Positions 1-8,345 of a stretch of DNA of 50,622 nt are shown one piece after another. Source of the stretch: Pseudomonadota bacterium (GTDB lineage: Bacteria > Pseudomonadota > Gammaproteobacteria > Xanthomonadales > Xanthomonadaceae); the NCBI GenBank assembly GCA_023419315.1, contig JAEZYE010000020.1, positions 1 to 50,622 on the forward strand, written 5' to 3'. Below the pieces are notes generated by a model that saw only the letters and a program-made list of their open reading frames with translations, ran no database searches and was not told the origin of the DNA. How positions within the stretch are numbered: position 1 is the stretch's first letter; every line of letters starts with the position of its first letter. The position numbers and the translations under genes were made by a program.

Positions 1-38
1 GCGCCCACACAAGTCACCTGCGCACACTTTCAAAGAAC
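1..38 (-). promoter_or_regulatory. rRNA operon leader with boxA antitermination element
   Basis: Read on the minus strand, this stretch carries GTTCTTTGAAA (28-38), a boxA-like element, followed by GACTTGTGTGGGCGC reaching the window edge. The same order (boxA, then a TGTGTGGGC box) occurs in the 16S leader of E. coli and other gammaproteobacteria, where it loads the Nus antitermination complex. The 16S rRNA gene should therefore begin roughly 100-200 bases beyond the left edge on the minus strand. No mature rRNA sequence lies inside the window. The element follows the promoter at 99-127 in the correct order and spacing. Confidence 0.75.
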
Positions 39-98
39 TTGAAGTCGGCCTCAGCGCCTTCCTTCATCCCCCGACGCTTCCGTCGAGGTGAGCCGCAC

Positions 99-127
99 AT
101 TATGGCGACCCTTTTTTACTTCGTCAA
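99..127 (-). promoter_or_regulatory. Strong sigma-70 promoter of the rRNA operon
   Basis: On the minus strand there is a -35 TTGACG (122-127) and a -10 CATAAT (99-104) separated by exactly 17 bases. Upstream of the -35 is an A-rich block (about 131-150, GAAAAAACTT), which could act as an UP element. The stretch just after the -10 is GC-rich (GTGCGGCTC), like the discriminators of stringently controlled rRNA promoters. The boxA leader lies downstream in the same direction. I see no tRNA or protein gene between this promoter and the window edge. The stretch from 150 to 289, between the promoter and the tyrS stop, shows no gene and no clear terminator. Confidence 0.7.
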
Positions 128-289
128 CACTTCCGTAGAAGTTTTTTCGAAGCCCCCTGTCGCTGTGTCGGGCTTCAATCCGGGGGAAGAAGCGACCCTG
201 CGACGGGGGAGGGAAAGTATGACCGGTTGCCGGGGGTTTGGGAAGGCCTGGGCACGAAATTTTTTCAGTCTCGTGACATGCGCTGTGGA

Positions 290-1501
290 TCAGCCCGCAG
301 CCACGAGCCTGACGCGGGCAAAGTTGCGCTTGCCTACCTGTAGAACGCCTTCGAAGCCCGGCCCGAACACCCGCGTGGAGTCCTCCACCACCGCTCCATC
401 AACCTTGACCGCACGTTCCTTCAACTTGCGGCCGGCTTCCGAGTTGCTTGGCGTAATACCCGCCGCGGTGAGCAAAGCGCCAATGCGCAATCCTTCACTG
501 GAAACGACGATGTCCTGCAGTGGCAGCAACGAGGTATCGCCTTCGCCGGTGACTACCGCATGCCACCCCGCAATCGCCTGTTCGGCAGCGGCGGCGTCGT
601 GGAATCGTGTCGCGAGTTCGCGCGCAAGGCGGAGCTTGACGTCGCGCGGGTTCACTCCGCCTTCCGCGATCGCCTGGCGGAGCGAACGTGCTTCTTCCGC
701 TCCAATCTCGAAAGAAAGCAATTCGATCCAGCGCCACATCAACTCGTCGCCGATCTTCATCGTCTTGGTGACGATATCGATCGCCGGTTCGCTGATGCCG
801 ATGTAATTGCCCAATGACTTGGACATCTTCTGCACACCGTCCTGCCCTTCGAGGAGCGGCATCGTCAAAACAATCTGCGGCTTCTGTCCGAAATGTTCCT
901 GCAGGCCGCGGCCCATCAGCAGGTTGAACTTCTGGTCGGTTCCGCCGAGTTCGACATCGGCCTCCAGCGCAACCGAGTCATAGCCCTGCACAAGCGGATA
1001 CAGGAACTCATGTATGGCGATCGGCTGCTGCGCTCCATAGCGCTTGGCGAAGTCATCGCGCTCCAGCATGCGTGCCACGGTGTGCTGCGCCGCCAGCTTG
1101 ATCATGTCCGCAGCGGTCATCTTGCCGAACCACTCGGAGTTGAACCTCAATTCGGTGCGGTCCTTGTCCAGCACCTTGTAGACCTGATCGGCATACGTCT
1201 GCGCGTTGGCCAGCACATCCTCTCGTGTCAGCGGCTTGCGAGTGACGTTCTTGCCGGTGGGGTCACCGATCATTCCGGTGAAGTCTCCGATCAGGAAGAT
1301 GACCTGATGGCCGAGGTCCTGGAACTGACGCATCTTGTTCAGCAGTACGGTATGCCCGATGTGCAGATCCGGCGCCGTCGGGTCGAACCCGGCCTTCACA
1401 CGCAGCGGGCGGCCTGATTTCAGCCGGGCCTCGAGGTCTTCGAGCTTGAGGATTTCATCGGCGCCGCGGCCGATCAGGGAGAGGGCGTCAGTGGGGGACA
1501 A
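290..1501 (-). CDS. tyrS: Tyrosyl-tRNA synthetase
   Basis: Charges tRNA-Tyr with tyrosine in the cytoplasm. The 403-residue protein has the class I signature HIGH at residues 47-50, the second signature KMSKS at 225-229, and a C-terminal S4-like RNA-binding segment (about 340-403). Its length and intact KMSKS fit the shorter TyrS type of about 400 residues found in pseudomonads and xanthomonads. The start codon is TTG at 1501; GGA about ten bases upstream is a weak ribosome binding site. The gene is divergent from the M23 peptidase gene. It points toward the rRNA operon, which has its own promoter. Confidence 0.97.
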   Translation of the reverse strand: MSPTDALSLIGRGADEILKLEDLEARLKSGRPLRVKAGFDPTAPDLHIGHTVLLNKMRQFQDLGHQVIFLIGDFTGMIGDPTGKNVTRKPLTREDVLANAQTYADQVYKVLDKDRTELRFNSEWFGKMTAADMIKLAAQHTVARMLERDDFAKRYGAQQPIAIHEFLYPLVQGYDSVALEADVELGGTDQKFNLLMGRGLQEHFGQKPQIVLTMPLLEGQDGVQKMSKSLGNYIGISEPAIDIVTKTMKIGDELMWRWIELLSFEIGAEEARSLRQAIAEGGVNPRDVKLRLARELATRFHDAAAAEQAIAGWHAVVTGEGDTSLLPLQDIVVSSEGLRIGALLTAAGITPSNSEAGRKLKERAVKVDGAVVEDSTRVFGPGFEGVLQVGKRNFARVRLVAAG

Positions 1502-1592
1502 AGCGTTATTTCCGGAGAGTGCCGACCGAACGGCCGGCGACGAACGTGAATACTAGGTTAAACGAGCCGCTATTCGTGACGGCATTCAAAAA

Positions 1593-1603
1593 TGTCAATT
1601 GAC
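1593..1603. promoter_or_regulatory. Overlapping divergent -35-like elements between tyrS and the M23 gene
   Basis: The palindrome GTCAATTGAC (1594-1603) contributes a perfect TTGACA on the minus strand (complement of 1593-1598), facing tyrS. It also contributes a TTGACT on the plus strand. The tyrS-facing -10 at about 17 bases would be GAATAG, which is weak, so the exact tyrS promoter is uncertain. The plus-strand gene more likely uses the better promoter at 1612-1640. Confidence 0.35.
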
Positions 1604-1611
1604 TCAATGGT

Positions 1612-1640
1612 TTGACGCACAGACTTAGCGTGTTTATGGT
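1612..1640 (+). promoter_or_regulatory. Probable sigma-70 promoter of the M23 endopeptidase gene
   Basis: A -35 TTGACG (1612-1617) and a -10 TATGGT (1635-1640) are separated by 17 bases. Transcription would start near 1647, leaving a short leader of about 28 bases before the ATG at 1675. Confidence 0.5.
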
Positions 1641-1674
1641 ACGCCGATTGGGCCTCTGATTGGGCCCGGGGCCG

Positions 1675-3153
1675 ATGATTTTTATGCACACACACGGGGA
1701 CGGCAGCCGCCGCAAGCAACGTTTCCAGAAGCGTCTGGAAGTCCTCCGCGATACAGCACTGCACCAGCGAGTGAAACAGCACTTGCCGGAAGGCCGCTGG
1801 ACGCGCCGCCATTGGATTCACGCAAGCCTGTTCACCACGATGGGCGTGCTGATTGCCACGATCGTTCCCGGCTTTTCGAATGCCATCCAGCCTGCGTCGA
1901 CCACGGATTCGCGCGCGACGCTGGCGCTGCACCTGCCGAAACTCTCGCAGGCGCGCATCGATGGCGTCGCCGGCGACAGCTGGCAGCTCGTCAAGGTGCG
2001 TCCGGGGCAGACGCTGGGTTCCATCTTCGAAGAACTGGGCATTCCTGCCGCGACCATGCACCAGTTGCTGGACAAGCCCGAGACCAGGCAAGCGTTGACC
2101 CGTCTGAAGCCCGGCACCGAACTGGCGTTCGACCTGCCCGTCAGCGGCGATCTCCGCACGCTGCGCTATGACCGTGATCCGCAGACGCGCGTCGAACTGA
2201 GCTTCAAGGATGGGCAGGTGCAGCAGCGCGTGATCGAACGCGAAGTCACCACGCGCACCGTCGTGCTGAGCGGCAAGGTGGGCCGGTCCCTGAACCGTTC
2301 CGCGCGCAAGGCAGGATTGACGAATGCCAACATCAATTCGCTGACCGACGAAATCTTCAAGTACGACATCGACTTCAATTCGGATCTGGGTGCGGACGAT
2401 CGCTTCAGCGTCGTGGTCGAACAGACCTGGCGCGAAGGCGAACTGATCAGCACCGGCCCGGTGCAGGCGGCCACGTTCACCGTCGACAACAAGTTGCACT
2501 CGGGTTTCCGCTTCGCGCGGCCCGGTGGAAAGCCGGAATATTTCACGGCGACCGGGCGGCCATTGAAGAAGAGCTTCATCCGCATGCCGATTCCCTATGC
2601 GCGCCTGAGCTCGAAGTTCGGCGCACGCCGGCATCCGGTGCTCGGTTCCATGCGCATGCACAAGGGCGTGGACTACGCCGCCAGTACGGGTACGCCGATC
2701 ATGGCGGCCGGCGATGCACGCGTGCAGTTCGCCGGTTGGCAGAACGGTTACGGTCGCGTCGTCATTCTTGACCATGGCCGCGGCCACACCACGCTTTACG
2801 GCCACATGTCGCGCCTGGGCAAGATCAAGGTGGGCCAGCGAATCGCACAGGGCACGGTGATTGGATATGTGGGCTCGACCGGCCTGGCGACCGGGCCGCA
2901 CCTGCATTACGAATTCCGCGTCAACGGCGTGCATCGCAATCCGCTGTCGGTGACGATGCCGCCGCCCGAGCCGCTGAGCGGCGCGCAGCTGGCGTCCTTC
3001 CGCACTTATACGGCTACGGCGCTGGCACGTATCCGTACCGTCGAGAACATCATCTACGCGGATGTTCCGCCGGCCCAGCCGGCCAATGAAAGCCAGATCG
3101 CCAGCGCAAAACCAGCGCGTCCTTCCGGCGGAAAGCAGCCGAAGAAGGGCTGA
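1675..3153 (+). CDS. M23 family peptidoglycan endopeptidase, membrane-anchored (MepM-like)
   Basis: Likely cleaves peptide cross-links of peptidoglycan in the periplasm. From the ATG at 1675 the product is about 492 residues: a basic cytoplasmic N-terminus, one membrane segment (about 50-66), an OapA/LysM-like module starting at 103-130 (LVKVRPGQTLGSIFEELGI), a middle domain, and a C-terminal LytM/M23 domain (about 316-425). The zinc ligands are visible as H329 and D333 in HKGVDYA, and H411 in HLHYE. A TTG five codons upstream (1660) is in frame but lacks a clear ribosome binding site; GGGG lies before the ATG. The gene is followed by anmK, which recycles wall sugars, so the pair fits cell-wall turnover. 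Confidence 0.9.
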   Translation: MIFMHTHGDGSRRKQRFQKRLEVLRDTALHQRVKQHLPEGRWTRRHWIHASLFTTMGVLIATIVPGFSNAIQPASTTDSRATLALHLPKLSQARIDGVAGDSWQLVKVRPGQTLGSIFEELGIPAATMHQLLDKPETRQALTRLKPGTELAFDLPVSGDLRTLRYDRDPQTRVELSFKDGQVQQRVIEREVTTRTVVLSGKVGRSLNRSARKAGLTNANINSLTDEIFKYDIDFNSDLGADDRFSVVVEQTWREGELISTGPVQAATFTVDNKLHSGFRFARPGGKPEYFTATGRPLKKSFIRMPIPYARLSSKFGARRHPVLGSMRMHKGVDYAASTGTPIMAAGDARVQFAGWQNGYGRVVILDHGRGHTTLYGHMSRLGKIKVGQRIAQGTVIGYVGSTGLATGPHLHYEFRVNGVHRNPLSVTMPPPEPLSGAQLASFRTYTATALARIRTVENIIYADVPPAQPANESQIASAKPARPSGGKQPKKG

Positions 3154-3158
3154 TCCCG

Positions 3159-3184
3159 GCGCCTGCGCTTGAACGCGCAGGCGC
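3159..3184 (+). other. Perfect 10-bp hairpin without a T-run
   Basis: GCGCCTGCGC (3159-3168), a six-base loop, and GCGCAGGCGC (3175-3184) form a perfect GC-rich stem in the gap between the M23 gene and anmK. No T-run follows, so it is not a standard intrinsic terminator. It could be an RNA processing or stability element, or a protein site. Confidence 0.55.
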
Positions 3185-3223
3185 AATCGCGTTCACTGCG
3201 CGCCGGTCTTCATGGAATCGCGC

Positions 3224-4360
3224 ATGTCCGTCGCCAGTCAGGAACCCGGCTCTCCGCTTTTCCTCGGTCTCATGTCGGGGACGAGCGCGGACGGCATCGA
3301 CGCCGCACTGGTCCGGTTCTCCAACGACGCGGGGCAATTGCATAGCGAACTGGTGCTCGGCCGCACGTTCGGCTGGGATGAAGACCTGCGCGCCGCGCTG
3401 TTGGCGCTGGGTCAGGGCGGACATGCATCCCTGGACGACATTGGCCGGCTTGATACGCATGTGGCCGAAGTGTTTGCCGAAGCGGCACTGCGGCTGATCG
3501 AAGCCGCCGGTATTTCACCCGGGCACGTCCAGGCCATCGGCTCGCATGGCCAGACCATCCGCCATCGCCCGCACGGAGCGCACCCTTTCACCTGGCAGAT
3601 CGGCGACGGCAACGTCATTGCCGAACGGTCCGGCATCACGACCGTGGCCGATTTCCGCCGTCGTGACGTGGCCGCCGGCGGCCATGGCGCTCCGCTGATG
3701 CCGGCATTCCATACCGCACTGCTGCGCTCGCCCGACGAGGACCGCGCGGTGTTGAATCTGGGTGGCATCGGGAATTTCACCCTGCTGCCGCAGCGCGGTG
3801 ATGTGCGCGGTTTCGACACCGGACCGGCCAATGCCCTGCTCGATGTCTGGTGCGAGCTGCACACGCGCCAGCCCTACGATGCGGGCGGACGGTTTGCCGC
3901 CAGCGGCCAGCGGAGCGAAGCGCTGCTGCAGCGCTTGCTCGCCGATGAGTGGTTCGCCTTGCCACCGCCCAAAAGCACGGGCCGTGAGCACTTCCATCTG
4001 GCATGGCTGGAAGAGCGCCTGGAAGCCCTGCCCTTGGCTCCCGCCGATGTGCAGGCCACGTTGCTGGAGCTCTCCGCGCGTACGGTCGCCAATGCATTGC
4101 TCACCCACCAGCCAGACACCCGGCGCGTGCTGGCGTGCGGCGGCGGCGTACACAATGCGCAGTTGATGACACGGATCGCAGCGCATCTGCCCGGCGTGAT
4201 CGTGGAATCCACCGCCGAGCACGGCATCGATCCGGATTTCGTCGAGGCGATGGGGTTTGCCTGGCTGGCCCACGAAACGCTCGCCGGACGCGCCGGCAAT
4301 CTGCCGTCGGTCACCGGCGCGCGCGGTCGTCGCGTGCTTGGCGCCGTCTATCCCGCCTGA
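3224..4360 (+). CDS. anmK: Anhydro-N-acetylmuramic acid kinase
   Basis: Phosphorylates and opens 1,6-anhydro-MurNAc to MurNAc-6-phosphate in the cytoplasm, a step of peptidoglycan recycling. The nucleotide-binding motif GLMSGTSADGID lies at residues 15-26. Further family landmarks are GSHGQTIRH, LNLGGIGNFT, GFDTGPAN and LACGGGVHN. The 378-residue length matches the family (about 370). An ATG at 3212 is in frame, but it lacks a ribosome binding site, while GGA sits seven bases before the ATG at 3224, so I prefer the latter. The recycling permease gene ampG lies close by on the other strand, which supports the role. Confidence 0.95.
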   Translation: MSVASQEPGSPLFLGLMSGTSADGIDAALVRFSNDAGQLHSELVLGRTFGWDEDLRAALLALGQGGHASLDDIGRLDTHVAEVFAEAALRLIEAAGISPGHVQAIGSHGQTIRHRPHGAHPFTWQIGDGNVIAERSGITTVADFRRRDVAAGGHGAPLMPAFHTALLRSPDEDRAVLNLGGIGNFTLLPQRGDVRGFDTGPANALLDVWCELHTRQPYDAGGRFAASGQRSEALLQRLLADEWFALPPPKSTGREHFHLAWLEERLEALPLAPADVQATLLELSARTVANALLTHQPDTRRVLACGGGVHNAQLMTRIAAHLPGVIVESTAEHGIDPDFVEAMGFAWLAHETLAGRAGNLPSVTGARGRRVLGAVYPA

Positions 4361-4363
4361 GCG

Positions 4364-4591
4364 CTAGAACCCTTTCCCGGCGGGGACGTCCTTCAGCGCA
4401 TTGATCGCCGCGGTCAAGGCGTCGACTTCGCTGGTGTCGAAGCCGCTGCGGACTTCGGCTTCGCAATGGAACAGGCCCTGTTCGATGAGATTGAACAAGG
4501 CGTCGTGCATGTTCCAGCCCCGCGCGCCGGCGATGCGCCGGATGCGCTCGGCCATGAGCGGGTCGATATCCCGCAGCACGATGTCGGTCAT
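4364..4591 (-). CDS. Small ribbon-helix-helix-like protein (FitA/Arc-type)
   Basis: A 75-residue protein of unproven function. The N-terminus MTDIVLRDIDPLMAERIRR followed by a helix (GWNMHDALFNLIEQGL) matches the beta-strand plus two-helix pattern of ribbon-helix-helix DNA-binding proteins, including FitA-type antitoxins. A good ribosome binding site (GGAGGGG) lies before the ATG. No PIN or other toxin gene is adjacent, so a toxin-antitoxin role is not supported here. It is the last gene of the xth-ampG strand run and ends three bases from the anmK stop. It could be a small regulator or an orphan antitoxin-like protein. Confidence 0.7.
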   Translation of the reverse strand: MTDIVLRDIDPLMAERIRRIAGARGWNMHDALFNLIEQGLFHCEAEVRSGFDTSEVDALTAAINALKDVPAGKGF

Positions 4592-4676
4592 GACGTCCCC
4601 TCCGCGCCCGACGAAAAGGCGGCGGTCGCCCTAGATACTCCCGAGCACGCGCCGAGGGCAAGCCCCGGCGCGGAGT

Positions 4677-6065
4677 TCAGTGAACAGACGCACCCCGCCG
4701 CTTCTCCTGCCGCATCAGCAGCAGGCACAACACCACCACCGGAATGCCGATCAGCGCCGTGCCGATGAAGAACAGCGCATACCCTTCGAGCAGCGTCCGG
4801 CCGTGTGAGAGCGTGGTCACGGCCATGCCGGAAAAGCCTTTCAATGCCTTCCCGAGCAATGCGTAGAACGAACTGAGCAGCGCGTATTGAGTCGCCGTAT
4901 ACCCGACGCTGGTCAGGCTCGACATGTAGGCAATCAGCGCCGTCCCCGCGAAGCCGCCCGCCAGATTGTCGATGAACATCGCGACGGCGAAATTCATCGT
5001 GTCCGGGCCGCCGTACGCCAGCCATGCGAAGGCCAAGTTGGAGCCCGGGCCCAGGATTGCGCCGACCAGCAGCGCCTTCATCACCCCCCACCGCACCGCG
5101 ACCATGCCGGCCATCGCGATGCCCAGGAAGGACGCGACCAGACCGACCGAACTGCGCACCGAACCGACCGTCTGCTCGGTGAGCCCGAGATCCACGTAGA
5201 ACGGGTTGTTCATCGGGCCCATCACGAAGTCGGCCAGCCGATAGACGCTGATCGCCGCCAGCATCAGCAGCGCCGCCTGGCGATGTTCGCTGAAAAACGA
5301 GACGAACGGCCCGATCACCGCATCGAACAAGCCGCGGGGCGTCCACAGCGGCGCCGCCTGGTGCGCCACCGCAACCACGGCGCGCGCCGGTTCCCGCGCC
5401 AGCCAGGTGGCGATCACGCCAACGATCATCAGGGCGGCCATGATCCGGTAGGAGCCGACCCAGCCCACCTGCGCGGCGATCAGCAGGATCAGCGCATCCG
5501 TCACCAGCAATGCACTGCGGTAGCCCAGCGCGGATGAAGACGTGAGCAGGCCAAGTTGCTGGCTGCTTTCCGCGCTCTCGATGCGCCATGCGTCGATCAC
5601 GATGTCCTGCGTGGCCGATGCAAACGCCACCACCAGCGCCAGCGCGCCGAACACCAGCAGATGTTCCACCGCCATGCCGAACACCAGCACCGAGCCGCCC
5701 TTGGGCTGGATGAAGGCCATGCCGACCAGCGCGGCCGCCACCACCAGCTGCGAAAGCAGCATCCAGCCGCGGCGACGCCCCAGCCAGCGGCCGAAGAGCG
5801 GCGCGTCGGCCTTGTCGACCAGCGGCGCCCATACGAATTTCAGCGAATAGGCGATGCCCACCCAGGACAGGAAACCGATCGTGTCCAGATCGATTCCCTC
5901 CTTGCGCATCCAGAAGCCGAGCGTGTTACCGACCAGATAGATCGGCAGCCCGGAGCTGAAACCCAGCAACAGCATCACCAGGACTTTCGGCTCGCGCAGG
6001 TTGAGCAGCACTTCCTGCCACGGCTTGCGCTTGCGTGGACCGCGCTCGGCGTTGGCCTGGCTCAT
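4677..6065 (-). CDS. ampG: AmpG-type muropeptide permease (MFS)
   Basis: A 462-residue inner-membrane transporter of the major facilitator family. The N-terminal region has LMLLLGFSSGLPIYLVGNTL and then GFLSWVGIAYSLKFVWAPLVD, the typical AmpG opening. About 12-14 hydrophobic segments follow. AmpG proteins import GlcNAc-anhydroMurNAc peptides for recycling, which suits the neighbouring anmK and M23 genes. I place the start at the ATG (6063-6065) that overlaps the xth stop in an ATGA arrangement, implying translational coupling. A longer in-frame opening would run far into xth. I infer the substrate from family resemblance. Confidence 0.87.
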   Translation of the reverse strand: MSQANAERGPRKRKPWQEVLLNLREPKVLVMLLLGFSSGLPIYLVGNTLGFWMRKEGIDLDTIGFLSWVGIAYSLKFVWAPLVDKADAPLFGRWLGRRRGWMLLSQLVVAAALVGMAFIQPKGGSVLVFGMAVEHLLVFGALALVVAFASATQDIVIDAWRIESAESSQQLGLLTSSSALGYRSALLVTDALILLIAAQVGWVGSYRIMAALMIVGVIATWLAREPARAVVAVAHQAAPLWTPRGLFDAVIGPFVSFFSEHRQAALLMLAAISVYRLADFVMGPMNNPFYVDLGLTEQTVGSVRSSVGLVASFLGIAMAGMVAVRWGVMKALLVGAILGPGSNLAFAWLAYGGPDTMNFAVAMFIDNLAGGFAGTALIAYMSSLTSVGYTATQYALLSSFYALLGKALKGFSGMAVTTLSHGRTLLEGYALFFIGTALIGIPVVVLCLLLMRQEKRRGASVH

Positions 6066-6835
6066 TCGGCGTAGTCCACCGTGAAAGGTGCATGGTCCGA
6101 GAACCAGCTGTCGCGATACACCGAGCAAGCCTGCAGGCGATCACGCAGCGAAGGCGTGACGAACTGGTAGTCGATGCGCCACCCGACATTGTTGGCGCGC
6201 GCGGCGCCGCGATTGCTCCACCACGTGTAGTCCTGACCCTCCGGATGCAGGGCGCGGTAGGCATCCACCCAGCCTGCGTCGTCGACGCACATGCCGTTGA
6301 GCCAATCGCGTTCAGCCGGCAGGCAGCCGGAATTTTTCTGGTTGCCGGTCCAGTTCCTGATGTCCAGGCGCGTGCGCACGATGTTCCAGTCTCCGCACAG
6401 CACATAGTCCCGGCCACTGCGCCGCCACTCGTCGAGGATCGGCGCCAGCCATTCCATGACCTGGAACTTGAAGCCCTGGCGCAGTTCGCCCGACGAGCCG
6501 GACGGAATGTAGAACGACACCACGCTCAGGTTGCCGTAGCGCGCTTCAAGGTAGCGGCCTTCCTCGTCGAATTCGGCCCAACCCAGCGCAGTGCGTATTT
6601 CATCGGGCTCCCGCCTGCTGTAAATCGCCACGCCGCTGTAGCCCTTCTTGGTGGTGGCGTCGCGGAACCAGGCCTTGTATCCCTCCGGCAGGAACGCGGG
6701 GCCGGCGAGCTGGTGCTCCTGCGCCTTGGTTTCCTGCACGCAGAGCACATCGGCCTGTTGCTGGCCGAACCATTCGAAGAAGCCCTTGCTGGCGGCCGAG
6801 CGCAGGCCATTGGCGTTGAAACTGATGATGCGCAT
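6062..6835 (-). CDS. xth: Exodeoxyribonuclease III / AP endonuclease
   Basis: Repairs abasic sites and trims 3' ends of DNA. The 257-residue protein begins MRIISFNANGLRSA, carries the metal-binding glutamate in LCVQETK (E35), GDWNIV in the middle, and ends with SDHAPFTVDY, which holds the catalytic Asp-His pair. The start is the ATG at 6833-6835; the extra upstream codons of the open frame do not resemble the family. It is divergent from pyrE across a 104-base gap, and it overlaps ampG by four bases, so DNA repair and wall recycling genes appear co-transcribed. Confidence 0.95.
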   Translation of the reverse strand: MRIISFNANGLRSAASKGFFEWFGQQQADVLCVQETKAQEHQLAGPAFLPEGYKAWFRDATTKKGYSGVAIYSRREPDEIRTALGWAEFDEEGRYLEARYGNLSVVSFYIPSGSSGELRQGFKFQVMEWLAPILDEWRRSGRDYVLCGDWNIVRTRLDIRNWTGNQKNSGCLPAERDWLNGMCVDDAGWVDAYRALHPEGQDYTWWSNRGAARANNVGWRIDYQFVTPSLRDRLQACSVYRDSWFSDHAPFTVDYAE

Positions 6836-6939
6836 GAAAAACCGGAGGCGAAACGGATGGGCGAGAGCATAGCCGTTCCCGCCTCGATGCATGCTTTGGG
6901 TTAGGCTTCCACCGATCGCTTCGCCACCAGAATCCGCCC

Positions 6940-7614
6940 ATGTCCGACCATCGCGCCCGCTTCCTCCAGCTCGCCCTGCACGCGCAGGCGCTGCGCTTCG
7001 GCGAGTTCACCCTGAAATCCGGTCGCCTGAGCCCGTACTTCTTCAATGCAGGGCGCTTCGACAGCGGTGCGCTGCTGGCCGATCTCGCCGCCTGTTACGC
7101 CGATGCGGTCGAAGCCGCCGGCCTCCGCTTCGACCTCCTGTTCGGGCCGGCATACAAAGGCATTCCGCTGGCCACCGCGCTGGGCTGCGAATTCGCGCGG
7201 CGCGGGCGCGATCTGCCGTTGTCCTTCAATCGCAAGGAAGCCAAGGACCATGGCGAAGGCGGGTTGCTGATTGGCGCGCCGCTGGACGGCCGCGAGGTGC
7301 TGATCGTCGATGACGTCATCACCGCCGGCACTGCGATTCGTGAAGCGCTGGCGTTGATTCGGGCCGGCGGCGGCAGACCGGCCGGAATCGTGGTGGCGCT
7401 GGATCGCCAGGAAGTCCTGGTCGAACCGGGCCAGGACGGCGCACCACGCCTGTCCGCTGCCCAGTCGGTGGCGGCCGAGGCTGGTGTCCCGGTCATCGCC
7501 GTGGCGAGCCTCCACGACTTGCTTGATTTTGCCGGCGAAAGCGCCGACCTTGTCCACCACCGCGACCGCCTGCTCGCCTACCGCGCGCGCTACGGCAGCG
7601 GGACTTCCGAATGA
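6940..7614 (+). CDS. pyrE: Orotate phosphoribosyltransferase
   Basis: Makes orotidine monophosphate from orotate and PRPP in pyrimidine synthesis. The 224-residue protein shows LFGPAYKGIPL (67-77), the flexible catalytic loop RKEAKDHGEGG (98-108) and the PRPP loop VLIVDDVITAGTA (120-132). Its length is normal. Its stop codon overlaps the start of the next gene in ATGA, suggesting coupling with the coiled-coil secreted protein downstream. Confidence 0.97.
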   Translation: MSDHRARFLQLALHAQALRFGEFTLKSGRLSPYFFNAGRFDSGALLADLAACYADAVEAAGLRFDLLFGPAYKGIPLATALGCEFARRGRDLPLSFNRKEAKDHGEGGLLIGAPLDGREVLIVDDVITAGTAIREALALIRAGGGRPAGIVVALDRQEVLVEPGQDGAPRLSAAQSVAAEAGVPVIAVASLHDLLDFAGESADLVHHRDRLLAYRARYGSGTSE

Positions 7615-8327
7615 AGGCAGTGGGGACTGCATCCATGCGCAAGGAATCGATCGCCGGATGGTTGGCACCGGGCATCCTGCTGGCCTCGCTGGCTTCGGCG
7701 CAGGACGCCACGCCCGCCAAGAAGCTGTACTGCTGGAACGAAAACGGCCAGCGCATCTGCAGCGACGCCCTGCCGCCCGAAGCCGTTGATCGCGCGCGCG
7801 AGGAAATCAGCGTACGCAGTGGTCTGCGCACCGGCGAAGTCGAACGCGCATTGACCGAAGCCGAGCGCGCGCAGGCCGAGGCCGACCACGCGCAGCTGCA
7901 ACTGGATCTGGCTGCGCAGGAGACCCGCCGCCGCACCGACCAGGCGATGCTGTTGTCGTACCGCAGCGAAGACGAGCTTCGCCGCGTCTTCAACGAACGC
8001 ATCACCATCGTCGACAACAACATCCGGACCGCGCGCTACAACGTGACCAGCCTGCGTGAGGGGCTGATCAGCCTGCTGCAGGCAGCGGGCGCGCGTGAGC
8101 TGGCCGGTGAAACCGTTCCGGACGGCGCCGTCGTCAACATCCGCGGCCGCCATGCCGCGCTGGTACGGCAACAACAGCTTCAGGCCAGTTTCGAGCGCCA
8201 GCGCGTGGAACTGGATGCGGAGATTGGCGACATCATGCAGCGCTATCGCCAGATGCGCGGCGGTGACGCCACTGCCGCGGCAGCCCCGGCGCCCGCATCT
8301 TCGGAACCGGCGCCCGTCAAGCAATAA
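7611..8327 (+). CDS. Exported coiled-coil protein, DUF4124-like N-terminus
   Basis: A 238-residue protein of unknown function. An in-frame ATG at 7635 gives a cleaner signal peptide (MRKESIAGW... ending ASAQ). The mature start KKLYCWNENGQRICSDALPP resembles the DUF4124 pattern (aromatic-Trp-x-Asp/Glu-x-x-Gly...Ser-Asp-x-x-Pro). It is followed by a long charged, Ala/Glu/Arg-rich helix region (about 60-215) that should form coiled coils, and an Ala/Pro-rich tail. It is translationally coupled to pyrE. It is probably a periplasmic envelope protein; no catalytic motif is seen. Confidence 0.8.
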   Translation: MKAVGTASMRKESIAGWLAPGILLASLASAQDATPAKKLYCWNENGQRICSDALPPEAVDRAREEISVRSGLRTGEVERALTEAERAQAEADHAQLQLDLAAQETRRRTDQAMLLSYRSEDELRRVFNERITIVDNNIRTARYNVTSLREGLISLLQAAGARELAGETVPDGAVVNIRGRHAALVRQQQLQASFERQRVELDAEIGDIMQRYRQMRGGDATAAAAPAPASSEPAPVKQ

Positions 8328-8345
8328 GCCAGCCGACGGTACCGA

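Noticed and set aside
39..806. 255-codon plus-strand frame opposite the end of tyrS and the rRNA leader
   Set aside because: It spans an rRNA promoter and the tyrS 3' end and shows no family signal.
1570..3186. 538-codon minus-strand frame opposite the M23 gene
   Set aside because: Antisense to a gene with intact zinc ligands; Arg/His-rich composition of a shadow frame.
4364..4591. Toxin-antitoxin module
   Set aside because: Only an RHH-like protein is present; neither neighbour (AnmK, AmpG) is a toxin.
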